Below, one piece after another: positions 7,375 to 15,920 of a DNA stretch of 64,000 bases. The notes under the pieces were generated by a model that ran no database searches, was not told where the DNA came from, and saw nothing but the letters and a program-made list of their open reading frames with translations. The DNA comes from Acetobacter sp. 46_36 (lineage in GTDB: Bacteria > Pseudomonadota > Alphaproteobacteria > RF32 > CAG-239): assembly GCA_001917135.1 (NCBI GenBank), contig MNTT01000016.1, positions 411,599 through 475,598 of the forward strand. Reading direction: 5' to 3'. Every line of letters begins with the position of its first letter. Position 1 is the first letter of the stretch. Both the position numbers and the translations under genes were made by a program.

Positions 7375-7926
7375 ATGATATATATATTCAATTATGCATC
7401 ACCGTTCGGAAATATCCGCCTGACAAGCGACGGAGAATTCCTGACCAACGCGAGAACAGAATTCTGGCAGGGTCGGGCTGACAACAAAGGGCTTTGCCCG
7501 AAAGGGGAAAGCGAAACCGACGGCTCGTCCCTGCCCTGCCTGCAACAGGCGGCGAAATGGCTGGACATTTATTTCGGCGGCAATATCCCGGATTTTCTGC
7601 CGCCGCTTAAATTATACGGTTCGGATTTCCAACGGACGGTCTGGCGCCTTTTGCAGGATATTCCATACGGAACTCTGACGACATACGGTAAAATCGCTGA
7701 TACAATTGCCCGCAGCAGGGGATGCGGCAAAATGTCGGCGCAAGCAGTCGGCGGAGCGGTCGGAGCCAATCCCGTCGGCATCATTATTCCCTGCCACCGC
7801 GTCATCGGCGGCAGCGGCAGCCTGACCGGATACGGCGGAGGTCTGGCATACAAGGTCAAACTGCTTGAACTTGAGGGAATTGACTGTTCAAAACTGAAAA
7901 TGCCGAAACAAAGCCGCTTCCTCTGA
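7375..7926 (+). CDS. ogt: Methylated-DNA-protein-cysteine methyltransferase
   Basis: A 183-residue suicide repair protein that moves alkyl groups from O6-alkylguanine onto its own Cys. The active-site PCHRV motif places the acceptor at C140. The helix-turn-helix around QAVGGAVGANP and the N-terminal FQRTVWRLLQDIPYGTLTTYG segment are typical. There is no AdaA domain, so it is a stand-alone Ogt/MGMT. It is transcribed divergently from the MerR-controlled operon and has its own promoter. Confidence 0.92.
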   Translation: MIYIFNYASPFGNIRLTSDGEFLTNARTEFWQGRADNKGLCPKGESETDGSSLPCLQQAAKWLDIYFGGNIPDFLPPLKLYGSDFQRTVWRLLQDIPYGTLTTYGKIADTIARSRGCGKMSAQAVGGAVGANPVGIIIPCHRVIGGSGSLTGYGGGLAYKVKLLELEGIDCSKLKMPKQSRFL

Positions 7927-8015
7927 TTTCAGGCACCGGTTTTGAACCTTCCTGAAGATAATTTCGGATATATTTGATAAAGCATAAAAAAATTGCAGCC
8001 AACGGAAAAGAATTG

Positions 8016-8043
8016 TTGACAACCCCGAAATACATATTATAGA
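8016..8043 (+). promoter_or_regulatory. Putative promoter of the CorC/HlyC gene
   Basis: TTGACA (8016-8021), 16-base spacer, TATAGA (8038-8043). Confidence 0.6.
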
Positions 8044-8089
8044 ATAAGGGATATGTTTAATGTATTGAGGTAGTTCAAAAATAATAACC

Positions 8090-9430
8090 ATGAGTCCTGT
8101 ATACGGGTATGTTTTTAATTTATTTTTAGTTTTAGTATTAGTTTTTTGCAATGCTTTTTTCGTTGTTTCAGAATTCGCAATCGTAAAAATCCGCCGCACC
8201 AAGCTTGAGGAACTGGCGCATGCGGGGAGCAAGCGCGCTAAAATCGCCCTGAAAATCAATGAACACATGAATACTTACCTGAGCGCCATCCAGCTCGGCA
8301 TTACACTCGCTTCCCTCGGTTTGGGCTGGCTTGGCGAACCTGCCGTTTCCAGGCTTTTGGAAGACCTTTTCTCAGGCTTTTTTGCCGACAACAAAATCCT
8401 GCTCCATTCTTTGAGTTTTGGTATTGCCTTTACCTTTATCACGCTGCTGCACGTTGTTTTCGGCGAACTGGTGCCGAAGTCCATGGCCATACAGGATACT
8501 GAACGCTATGCGCTGATTATTGCGCCGCCGCTGTATACGTTTAATAAGATTTTTGCTCCGTTTATCTGGGTATTTGACCACGTTACGATGTGGATTTTGA
8601 AACTGATGGGCGTCAAACAGGCGGACGAAAACGAAGACGCGCATTCCGAAGAGGAAATCAAACTGATTATTGACGCCTCGCAAAAGGGCGGAGTCATTGA
8701 CGATACGGAAAGCGAAATTATTCAGAACGCTATTTGCTTTTCGGAAATTTCCGCGCATGAGATTATGATTCCTCGGCAGGAAATGAAATGTATTTATCAA
8801 AACAGCAGCTACAACGAAGTCATGGAGTTCGTCAAGCAGCATAAGCACACGCGTTTTCCGCTCTGCAACGGCGATAAGGATCAGATTATCGGCATGATAC
8901 ACATCCGCGATTTGCTGGAATGCAAAAATTCGCCGCATAAAGACATTTTAAGCAAAATCGTACGCAACATCCTGTTTGTTCCGGAAAACAAGTCCATTTC
9001 GGAAATTCTGCACGAGATGATGAAAAAACGCATTCATCTGGCGGTTGTGGTTGACGAATACGGTGGGACAGCCGGTCTGCTGTCGATGGAAGATATTCTG
9101 GAAGAACTGGTCGGAGACATCCGGGACGAACACGATGACATCACCGAGGAACCAGTCAAGAAAATCAATGATACAGTCTGCGAATTTGACGGGTTGTATC
9201 TGGTTGAAGACGCCTATGACTGTCTGGGGCTCCCTTACGACGATAACGAGCATGAAGAGAGCACCATGGGCGGCTATGTCTTTAATCTGCTCGGGCGCGA
9301 ACCGGTTGCCGGAGACAAAACCGAAGACGATTATTGCGTATATGAAGTTATGCAGGTCGACAATATGCGGATTACCCGGATAAAAACAACAGTCAAGCAG
9401 CCGCAATATGAGACGGCCAGTGCCGAATAG
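8090..9430 (+). CDS. CorC/HlyC-family membrane protein (CNNM, CBS pair)
   Basis: 446 residues in three parts. An N-terminal CNNM/DUF21 transmembrane domain (about 1-190) carries the SEFAIVKIRRTKLEEL stretch and small-residue helices. A pair of CBS domains follows (about 215-340; MIPRQEM... and VVVDEYGGTAGLLSMEDILEE). The C-terminus is a CorC_HlyC domain (about 355-435). Related proteins are implicated in Mg2+ or Co2+ efflux and called TlyC or CorC; the haemolysin label is historical. A stand-alone gene with a good promoter but a weak ribosome site. The ion specificity is not deducible. Confidence 0.88.
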   Translation: MSPVYGYVFNLFLVLVLVFCNAFFVVSEFAIVKIRRTKLEELAHAGSKRAKIALKINEHMNTYLSAIQLGITLASLGLGWLGEPAVSRLLEDLFSGFFADNKILLHSLSFGIAFTFITLLHVVFGELVPKSMAIQDTERYALIIAPPLYTFNKIFAPFIWVFDHVTMWILKLMGVKQADENEDAHSEEEIKLIIDASQKGGVIDDTESEIIQNAICFSEISAHEIMIPRQEMKCIYQNSSYNEVMEFVKQHKHTRFPLCNGDKDQIIGMIHIRDLLECKNSPHKDILSKIVRNILFVPENKSISEILHEMMKKRIHLAVVVDEYGGTAGLLSMEDILEELVGDIRDEHDDITEEPVKKINDTVCEFDGLYLVEDAYDCLGLPYDDNEHEESTMGGYVFNLLGREPVAGDKTEDDYCVYEVMQVDNMRITRIKTTVKQPQYETASAE

Positions 9431-9456
9431 CGCATACAGAAAGGACGGAAAGTTTT

Positions 9457-10014
9457 ATGAAAAAGAGCTGCCGCAAAGCGAGAATTTGGCAAACCGGACT
9501 GATATTTTGCGCGGTTTGCGCGGCAATTACGGGAAGTGCAGAAGCCGCACAAAAGCTGGAGCGGCGGCCGAGCAACAAGATTGAAACGACGGCAACCGGG
9601 CGGGTCAGTGCAACGATTGTCGCACCGGTATCAGCCGAATCCGCAAATGATTTAACGTTCGGGATGATGGTTAAAAACAATCAGGGAAAAGTTACCGTTG
9701 ACGAGGACGGCAACCGTACGACAACCGGCCCCGGACTGGCAACCAGTTCCTATTCAGCCGGTTCTGTCAAACTGAAAGGCCCAAAAGCTCAGGCGGTTAC
9801 GGTGGATATTCCCGATGCGCGCATTTACAACAATGAAGACAAAAGCATTGATATCCATTCATTTACGACAGACGCCGGAAAGGGAAATATCGTCGCGCTG
9901 GACAGGCAGAACGGCGAAGCGAGAGTTGACGTCGGAGCAACACTGAACATCAAAGACAAAGAAACGCAAGGCGGAAGCAGAAACGGCGTTTATATTCTGC
10001 AAACATCTTATTAG
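9457..10014 (+). CDS. DUF4402-type pilin-like subunit
   Basis: 185 residues with a signal peptide (to about SAEA-A, residue 31) and one beta-rich domain of the DUF4402 kind. Markers are SATIVAPVSAESANDLTFG near the start, VDVGATLNI before the last strand, and a C-terminal strand ending LQTSY. It follows the CorC gene by 26 bases but is likely the first of the chaperone-usher locus. By analogy to pilins, the terminal aromatic strand could be the donor strand recognised by the chaperone at 11961. Its C-terminus departs most from the others (no GTYxVTVSY), so it may be an anchor or minor subunit. Confidence 0.7.
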   Translation: MKKSCRKARIWQTGLIFCAVCAAITGSAEAAQKLERRPSNKIETTATGRVSATIVAPVSAESANDLTFGMMVKNNQGKVTVDEDGNRTTTGPGLATSSYSAGSVKLKGPKAQAVTVDIPDARIYNNEDKSIDIHSFTTDAGKGNIVALDRQNGEARVDVGATLNIKDKETQGGSRNGVYILQTSY

Positions 10015-10027
10015 CTTTTTTTTAGCG

Positions 10028-10072
10028 ATTAACCTTTTATCAATTAACTTTTTATCAGCCAATTTTTTATCA
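10028..10072. repeat. Three tandem 15-bp repeats
   Basis: ATTAACCTTTTATCA (10028-10042), ATTAACTTTTTATCA (10043-10057) and GCCAATTTTTTATCA (10058-10072). They start 13 bases after the first DUF4402 gene. The rest of the 299-base gap to 10314 is AT-rich with no gene seen. Confidence 0.75.
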
Positions 10073-10313
10073 TCCGGGACAGCATCTCAAATATGTTTTG
10101 TCCGGAGCAAAATACTGTGGCAGCTTTCAATAAGGCCGGGCAATTTTTATTTAGAAAAAGAAAGGAACTGACTTGTATTAAAGAAAAGGCAAATTACAAA
10201 TTTGGTGTTGTTTTTTAACAATGGGCAGACGGTTTTAAACTCAAAATTAATTTTTTATACCTTAAAGTTGAGACGTTGATAAAATTTATTGCTATTTTTA
10301 AGGGGATAGAAAT

Positions 10314-10820
10314 ATGAAAAAGATTTATTTACTGGCAGCAGTTTCCGTGCTGACATTAGGTTGTGCGGAAGTTTGGGCTGCCGAAGCTACCGGCCAAGGA
10401 AATATCAGTGCGAAGATTGTTGCACCGGTAACCGTTACGGAAGCTCAGGCATTGGATTTCGGCACCATTCTGGCTCCGACCAGTGGTACAAAGAAAGTAA
10501 AAATCTCGGCGACGGACGGTTCACGCAGTGTTGATGGCGGTGATAATGGTATATTGGTCAGCACCAATAAAGGCGAAGCCGGATTGTTTAATGTAACAGG
10601 AGCCGAAAATCAAAGTATGACAATCCAAGTATCGGATTCCGTTGAATTAACTGGTACAGGAGATTCGATGACAGTTGACAATTTTGTTACCGAGCCGGCC
10701 AGCAATCTGACTTTGAACGGAACCAGCGGGCAAATCAAAGTCGGAGCGGATTTGACGGTTAATCAGGGACAAGATGAAGGCGACTATACCGGAACTTATC
10801 AGGTAACCGTAAGCTACTAG
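10314..10820 (+). CDS. DUF4402-type major pilin-like subunit
   Basis: 168 residues. The signal peptide ends near VWA-A (residue 22). A single DUF4402 domain follows with the family landmarks: ISAKIVAPVTV, LDFGTILAP, a Gly-rich central hairpin, VDNFVTEP, IKVGADLTVNQ and the terminal GTYQVTVSY. With the strongest ribosome site of the set (AAGGGGA) and the simplest architecture, it is the best candidate for the repeated shaft subunit. No cysteines remain in the mature domain, so stability would not depend on a disulphide, unlike classic type 1 pilins. Confidence 0.75.
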   Translation: MKKIYLLAAVSVLTLGCAEVWAAEATGQGNISAKIVAPVTVTEAQALDFGTILAPTSGTKKVKISATDGSRSVDGGDNGILVSTNKGEAGLFNVTGAENQSMTIQVSDSVELTGTGDSMTVDNFVTEPASNLTLNGTSGQIKVGADLTVNQGQDEGDYTGTYQVTVSY

Positions 10821-10891
10821 AACAAAGCTGTATAAAAAAACAGATAACTTATTATTTTGATTTATTTAAATTATATACTTTCGTTGTAGAA

Positions 10892-11045
10892 TTTAAACGA
10901 CCCCTTTAAATCAACAATAGCAATGAATATTTCTTAGGCAAGAGACTATCTCAATTTATCAACATTTATAAAGACTTATTTCAATATTCTGCCCAATCGG
11001 ACATCTCGCCAAATTGCGTATAAAAAAGGGTCGTTTTTTATACGC
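10892..11045 (+). promoter_or_regulatory. Pair of hairpins with complementary loops upstream of the two-domain adhesin
   Basis: Hairpin A is TTTAAA (10892-10897), loop CGACCCC, TTTAAA (10905-10910). Hairpin B is GCGTATAAAAAA (11016-11027), loop GGGTCG (11028-11033), TTTTTTATACGC (11034-11045), a perfect 12-bp stem. Loop bases CGACCC (10898-10903) are exactly complementary to GGGTCG. Hairpin B ends 8 bases before the ATG at 11054 and covers the weak ribosome site. Confidence 0.55.
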
Positions 11046-11053
11046 AGGTATAT

Positions 11054-11941
11054 ATGAAATTTTATCGGGCAATTCTTTTCTTTTTAATATTTGCAGCCGA
11101 AAATACGTATGCAGATTCTGCCAGCGTAACGCAAACTGCTGACTTCGGAACTGTTATCCAGACGGCAGAAAGAACCGTTGCCAGACTGGGAACCGACGGC
11201 GTCGTTACATGGGACGGCGGCAGCGGTTCGGGTTCTGCCCGACAGGGAATTATCCGGTATGATGTAAACTGCGGCGTAACGCATGAACTCCAGATGCCTA
11301 ACGGCATATCCGGCGGACAAAGCGGCGAGAATTGCGAATTTTCCTTAAATAATCTTCAGTTTAATCCGAGCAGTTTCTGGCTTGCGCCATTGGGTGTATT
11401 GGGCAACCGTTCGCAGGATATCAATGTCGGAGCAGAACTGACTATTGACGGTTATTGTAAAGCAGGAACTTATACCGGTACGATGACTGTTTCTGCAAGC
11501 ACATATATGTGTGCCCCCAATGACGTCCAACTTACCTTTTCCGTTACGATTGCTGAAAAACTCGGCATTTCGGCAAAGCAAGACATAAATTTCGGAGCAA
11601 TGATGTCCCCTTCCTCTGACGGAACCGTTACATTATCTTACAATGGGCAAAGGTCGGCAACGGGCGGGATTTACCTGATGAACAACGTGGACGTTTCGCA
11701 GGGAATTTTTACGATTGACGGCACGGCGGGGAGAACCGTTTATGTATCGCTGCCAAGCGAGGTTTTCATTTACAGCGGCGGAAATTCCCTTAGCGTCAAC
11801 AACTTCACGGCCAGTACGGGAACACAATTTACATTAGCGTCAGATATGGCAGACATGCACATCGGCGCAACATTAAACGTACCTGCAAATGCGCCGGAAG
11901 GCGATTACAGCGGAACTTACACGGTTACGGTTTCTTATTAA
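11054..11941 (+). CDS. Two-domain DUF4402-type protein, candidate tip adhesin
   Basis: 295 residues with a signal peptide (cleavage near TYA-D, residue 21). The N-terminal half (about 22-165) contains four Cys and ends in a strand like GTYTGTMTVSA. The C-terminal half (about 175-295) is a full DUF4402 domain (LGISAKQDINFGAMMSP ... MHIGATLNVPANAPEGDYSG ... VTVSY). One divergent domain plus one canonical subunit domain is the layout of tip adhesins in chaperone-usher fibres, so a binding role is plausible but unproven. A paralogue with the same layout lies at 48978-49853. Confidence 0.72.
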   Translation: MKFYRAILFFLIFAAENTYADSASVTQTADFGTVIQTAERTVARLGTDGVVTWDGGSGSGSARQGIIRYDVNCGVTHELQMPNGISGGQSGENCEFSLNNLQFNPSSFWLAPLGVLGNRSQDINVGAELTIDGYCKAGTYTGTMTVSASTYMCAPNDVQLTFSVTIAEKLGISAKQDINFGAMMSPSSDGTVTLSYNGQRSATGGIYLMNNVDVSQGIFTIDGTAGRTVYVSLPSEVFIYSGGNSLSVNNFTASTGTQFTLASDMADMHIGATLNVPANAPEGDYSGTYTVTVSY

Positions 11942-11960
11942 CAAGAGAGGTCTTTATATA

Positions 11961-12797
11961 ATGAATACGCATATTTTCTTGAACCATTTATCGGCAACAG
12001 CAGGAAAGCTGCGGTATGCCACGATGCTGCTGTGTGCCACGGTGCTGCTGCTCTGTACGGCAGCGGGAACGGCAGACGCCAACATTTCCGTTTTTCCGTA
12101 CAGCATCGACTTTGATGCCGCCTCGAGCAAACGCGTGCAAAGCGTACGGATTATCAATACGTCCAGCGAAACGCAGACTTACCGGGTCAGCTTCGTCAAC
12201 TTCATACAGGACGAAAACGGCGCGCTGAAAGAAACCACAGACAAAAAAGGCTTTTATGCCGACAAATATCTCAGCTGGTCGCCGCGGCAGTTTACGCTAA
12301 AACCGAATGAAGTGCAGACAATCAATATCGCCCGCAAAAGCCTGGCGCAGGCTCCGGACGGCGAATTCGTTTCACACCTTAAAATCAGCGAGGTTATGCT
12401 CGGCGCCCCGAAGCCGAAGGCCAAGCCAGGCGCAAAGTCGAACACCCTTTCCATGCAACTTAAGGCGTTGTTTGCAATTACACTGCCGGTTACAATTACC
12501 AAAGGCGACAATCTTTACAGCAAAACCGAACTTTCAAGCTACAAGCTGCTGCCGGACGGAAAACTCGAACTGGTTTTCAAACGCTTGGGCAACAAGTCGT
12601 CGCGCTTTAATATTGCCGTTGCCGACGGCAAAGACAAGGATATCGGCCGGATGAACGGCGTCAAGATATATATGTCAACCGATACGCTTAACGTTAACCT
12701 GCCTCTGGACAAGAATGCAAACATCCATAACGCAATTTTGAAACTGGAAGATGCTAAGACGAAAGAAGAAATATTCAGGCAGGCGCTGCAGCTTTAG
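11961..12797 (+). CDS. Periplasmic fimbrial chaperone, PapD-like
   Basis: 278 residues. A signal peptide runs to about ADA-N. The first Ig-like domain starts ISVFPYSIDFDAASSKRVQSV and has the conserved strands ETQTYRVSFVNF and SPRQFTLKPNEVQTINIARK. The second domain follows TLPVTI. The role is to bind pilin-like subunits by donating a strand and deliver them to the usher. The ATG at 11961 was chosen over upstream in-frame codons because it follows AGAGAGG and opens the signal peptide. The gene ends inside the usher coding region (47-base overlap), so the two are translationally coupled. Confidence 0.85.
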   Translation: MNTHIFLNHLSATAGKLRYATMLLCATVLLLCTAAGTADANISVFPYSIDFDAASSKRVQSVRIINTSSETQTYRVSFVNFIQDENGALKETTDKKGFYADKYLSWSPRQFTLKPNEVQTINIARKSLAQAPDGEFVSHLKISEVMLGAPKPKAKPGAKSNTLSMQLKALFAITLPVTITKGDNLYSKTELSSYKLLPDGKLELVFKRLGNKSSRFNIAVADGKDKDIGRMNGVKIYMSTDTLNVNLPLDKNANIHNAILKLEDAKTKEEIFRQALQL

Positions 12798-15747
12798 CCC
12801 GGCTTGGCTGTTGGCGGCCGCCCTCTTCCTAAACGGCAGTGCCGCCCGAGCCGAAGACTTGACGGACTACGGCGATGAACCGCTGATTTTGGAACCGGTG
12901 GTTCAAGGGTTTAACCTGAGCGACTATGCTTACGTTTATGTCAAAAACGGCAAGGAATACATTTCTTTGCCGCAGATGTCGGCGTACCTTGGCCTGAAAT
13001 ACAAAATCGACGGCAACATGATTACGGCACAGATGGCTGACGACGAAGACGCTACCATTATAATTGATATGGCGCAGCGAACGGTAACGGCATACGGAAG
13101 CATTTCTTCCTTTGCGGCCGACGAAATGACAGTTATTGACGGGACGGTCTTTTTTGCCGCAGACTTTTATATACGCCTGCTCAAGATGCAGATTAAAATC
13201 GATAAACTCAATATGCAGATGACGCTCGACCGGGAAAAGGACTTTCCCACAACGGCAAAGCTGAAAGCCGAGAAAAAACGCGGCAAGGGTTCTTATAATT
13301 TCCAACAGGACAGTTTCAGCAACTACGAATTTGACAACCGCTGGTTTGGCGAACCGGTGGTGGACATTACGCTGGGCAAAGGCTGGGGACGTTCCAATGA
13401 TACGGGAAAGAGTTTTAACAGCGACGCATATTCGGTTAATCTGGCAATGATTGCCGGCGGGCTGGACGTCAACACCTATATTTACGGCGACTCATATTCC
13501 GACCGCAACCCGAGGGTCAGAATTTCCGGCAGCAGGACGTTTCTGGACGAACCCGAAAATAAGTTTAACCTTAAGACTCTGAAAGCCGGCGATATCAGCG
13601 GGCTCAGTTCTTCTTACTTTGCCGATGCCAGCTACGGACGCGGCGCGGCAGTCAGCAGCTTTAAGAATCTGGTGATGTCCGCCAACAAGACGATTGACAT
13701 TACCGGCCCGCTGCTCGACGGGTGGCAGGTTGAGCTGTACTGGAACGAACAGCTGGTCGGTTACAGGCAAAACGGCGTCAACGGACAGTACAACTTTCCG
13801 AATATGCCGGTTTCGTATGGCCTGAATACGTTTAAGCTGGTCTTTTACGGCCCGTACGGCGAAACACGCACCGAGTATGAACGCTACTATTCCGGTACCA
13901 GCCCGGTCAAAAAAGGCGAGTTCGGCTATACGGCGGCGGCATACCAACCGTACCGCTATCTGATAGAAGACAACGAGCCATTTGAATACGAAGGCAAAGA
14001 CACGCCTATTATTGACCTTACCGGTTATTACGGCGCGACCGACAACCTGACTTTAATGGGCGGTTTTACGCAGACGCCGGATGCAGATACGGGCATTGAG
14101 ACGCAGCATTTCGGCATGGCTGGCGCCCAGTATGCGATTAAGGGAAGTTCTATCCAATATAATCTGGAGCAAAACCTGGATACGCAGGAATTCGGACACC
14201 ACGCGGAATGGCAGGGCGACGTTTATATCGGAACGGTTTATGCCGGTTATGACAAGTTCAACAATATCCACTCGCCGGTTTCGTTCTACGGCGACGAATA
14301 TCTTGACGAACAGTTTGAAGCCAGACTGTCGGGCATGCTGCCCTGGCGGGTACCGTATTATCTGAGCTGGCGGCAGGGAACGCTTGAGAGCGACCAGACA
14401 TCGTTTAACAACATGACGGCGCGATTGTCCAAACAGCTGATAAACGGACTGAACCTTACCCTTGAGGACAATTACTACGATTATGCCCATTCGGAAAAAC
14501 CGTATAATACGGTACGCGGCGGCGCCTACAAATGGTGGGGAAATTTTTCTTCCGAGACATGGCTGACATACGAAACGTCGCCGGAAAGCCGGTTCACGGA
14601 ATTTTCTACCCGGCTGGACTGGCGCACCGGACGCAATACATATCTTTCCGGAAAATATACGCGCAACCTGATTGAAGACATGGATTATTTCTCATTTTCC
14701 GGCGGACAGGTCTTCCCGTTCGGCGGATTGACGGCGACGCTCGAAGTTGACCGCGATTTCAACATCAGTTCATATCTGACTTATAACATCAGCTTTGCCA
14801 AGACGCCGGACAGAATGGGCATTATCACCTCGGCAAATTCCAAGCTCAGCGATACGGGCACGATGTATGTCAAACTTGCTGACGAAAGCGGCAATCCTCT
14901 TGAGGGAATCGGGCTGAATGCCAACGGGCTGGAAAAAGAAGTCTATACCGACGAAAACGGCGTGGCGGTCTTAACCGACCTGCAGACATACGAGAAAACA
15001 ATTTTGAATGTTGACACGGAAACGCTGCTGGATATTGCCCTGCAGCCTAAAAACGAAGAGAAAAAGCTGGTGCTGCGGCCGGGTACCGTACGAACCGTCG
15101 CCATTCCGTTCATCCATCGCGGTGCGGTTGAAGGCAAACTTGCCAATGACGACAACATCCGTATGTTCGGCTATCAGGTTACAGCGTTTGATTACGCCGG
15201 TAAGGAACAAGGGATGACGTTTGCCGATGTGGACGGATTTTTCATTTTGGATTCCATACCATACGGCACATATAAAATCATCGTGTCAAAAGACGGGCAT
15301 GAGCTGGCCGAACTGCAAGACGTTAAGATTGACGACGTATCGGTTTACATCCAAGATGAAATAAAACTTGATACCAGAGCGGCGGCGTTTTTTGCCGAAA
15401 ATGACAGCGAAAAACAGCTATTGCAGCATGAAGAAGAGCATGAACGCGGCTTTAACCATCAGGAATACCGCAACAATGATTTTCCGATTGATATTCCGCA
15501 AGCCGTCAACGAACCGGGGGAAAATATACAGCCAATCAAAATCGAAGAAATTGAGGGCGATATTTTTGCCCGCGCGGATGCTCCGGTTTTTGACTCGGTC
15601 GCATCTGTACAATCATACGCCCGATATATGAGCTTTGCCGAAACGGAAAAGGATATTTTCAATACTGGCGGAGAGGACGGCGATGCGGCTGCGGTTCTCG
15701 GCGATTTAAGCCGCAACCCGGCATTGCAGGAACTGATAAAACCATAG
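12751..15747 (+). CDS. Outer-membrane usher of the DUF4402 pilus
   Basis: 998 residues. A very basic n-region precedes a signal peptide (cleavage near ARA-E, residue 35). Residues about 60-165 resemble a copper-amine-oxidase-N-like/stalk domain (YISLPQMSAYLGLKY). The central 24-strand-like barrel region (about 180-690) includes the plug-like IDITGPLLDGWQVELYWNEQ and GLNTFKLVFYGPYGETRT segments typical of ushers. Two carboxypeptidase-regulatory-like Ig folds follow (about 705-880). The last 110 residues are acidic, His/Glu-rich and unlike known ushers. It should form the secretion pore for the subunits encoded upstream. Confidence 0.8.
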   Translation: MLRRKKKYSGRRCSFSPAWLLAAALFLNGSAARAEDLTDYGDEPLILEPVVQGFNLSDYAYVYVKNGKEYISLPQMSAYLGLKYKIDGNMITAQMADDEDATIIIDMAQRTVTAYGSISSFAADEMTVIDGTVFFAADFYIRLLKMQIKIDKLNMQMTLDREKDFPTTAKLKAEKKRGKGSYNFQQDSFSNYEFDNRWFGEPVVDITLGKGWGRSNDTGKSFNSDAYSVNLAMIAGGLDVNTYIYGDSYSDRNPRVRISGSRTFLDEPENKFNLKTLKAGDISGLSSSYFADASYGRGAAVSSFKNLVMSANKTIDITGPLLDGWQVELYWNEQLVGYRQNGVNGQYNFPNMPVSYGLNTFKLVFYGPYGETRTEYERYYSGTSPVKKGEFGYTAAAYQPYRYLIEDNEPFEYEGKDTPIIDLTGYYGATDNLTLMGGFTQTPDADTGIETQHFGMAGAQYAIKGSSIQYNLEQNLDTQEFGHHAEWQGDVYIGTVYAGYDKFNNIHSPVSFYGDEYLDEQFEARLSGMLPWRVPYYLSWRQGTLESDQTSFNNMTARLSKQLINGLNLTLEDNYYDYAHSEKPYNTVRGGAYKWWGNFSSETWLTYETSPESRFTEFSTRLDWRTGRNTYLSGKYTRNLIEDMDYFSFSGGQVFPFGGLTATLEVDRDFNISSYLTYNISFAKTPDRMGIITSANSKLSDTGTMYVKLADESGNPLEGIGLNANGLEKEVYTDENGVAVLTDLQTYEKTILNVDTETLLDIALQPKNEEKKLVLRPGTVRTVAIPFIHRGAVEGKLANDDNIRMFGYQVTAFDYAGKEQGMTFADVDGFFILDSIPYGTYKIIVSKDGHELAELQDVKIDDVSVYIQDEIKLDTRAAAFFAENDSEKQLLQHEEEHERGFNHQEYRNNDFPIDIPQAVNEPGENIQPIKIEEIEGDIFARADAPVFDSVASVQSYARYMSFAETEKDIFNTGGEDGDAAAVLGDLSRNPALQELIKP

Positions 15748-15835
15748 CTGACGCAATATGTGCTGCGGCACAAAGGTATCGGCATTATGAGTAAGCCATT
15801 TCCCAAATGCAATGCGGCGGCTGATTATTTGCAAC

Positions 15836-15864
15836 AAAAAACCGCTTGTTGGCAAGCGGTTTTT
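15836..15864 (+). terminator. Terminator of the chaperone-usher locus
   Basis: CCGCTTG (15842-15848) and CAAGCGG (15853-15859) form the stem, flanked by A5 and T5, so it can act in both directions. Confidence 0.85.
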
Positions 15865-15920
15865 GAATTTCAGCAACTTTTGCGACATACTGTCTGCCGG
15901 AAGGCAGACCGCCGCGCTGC

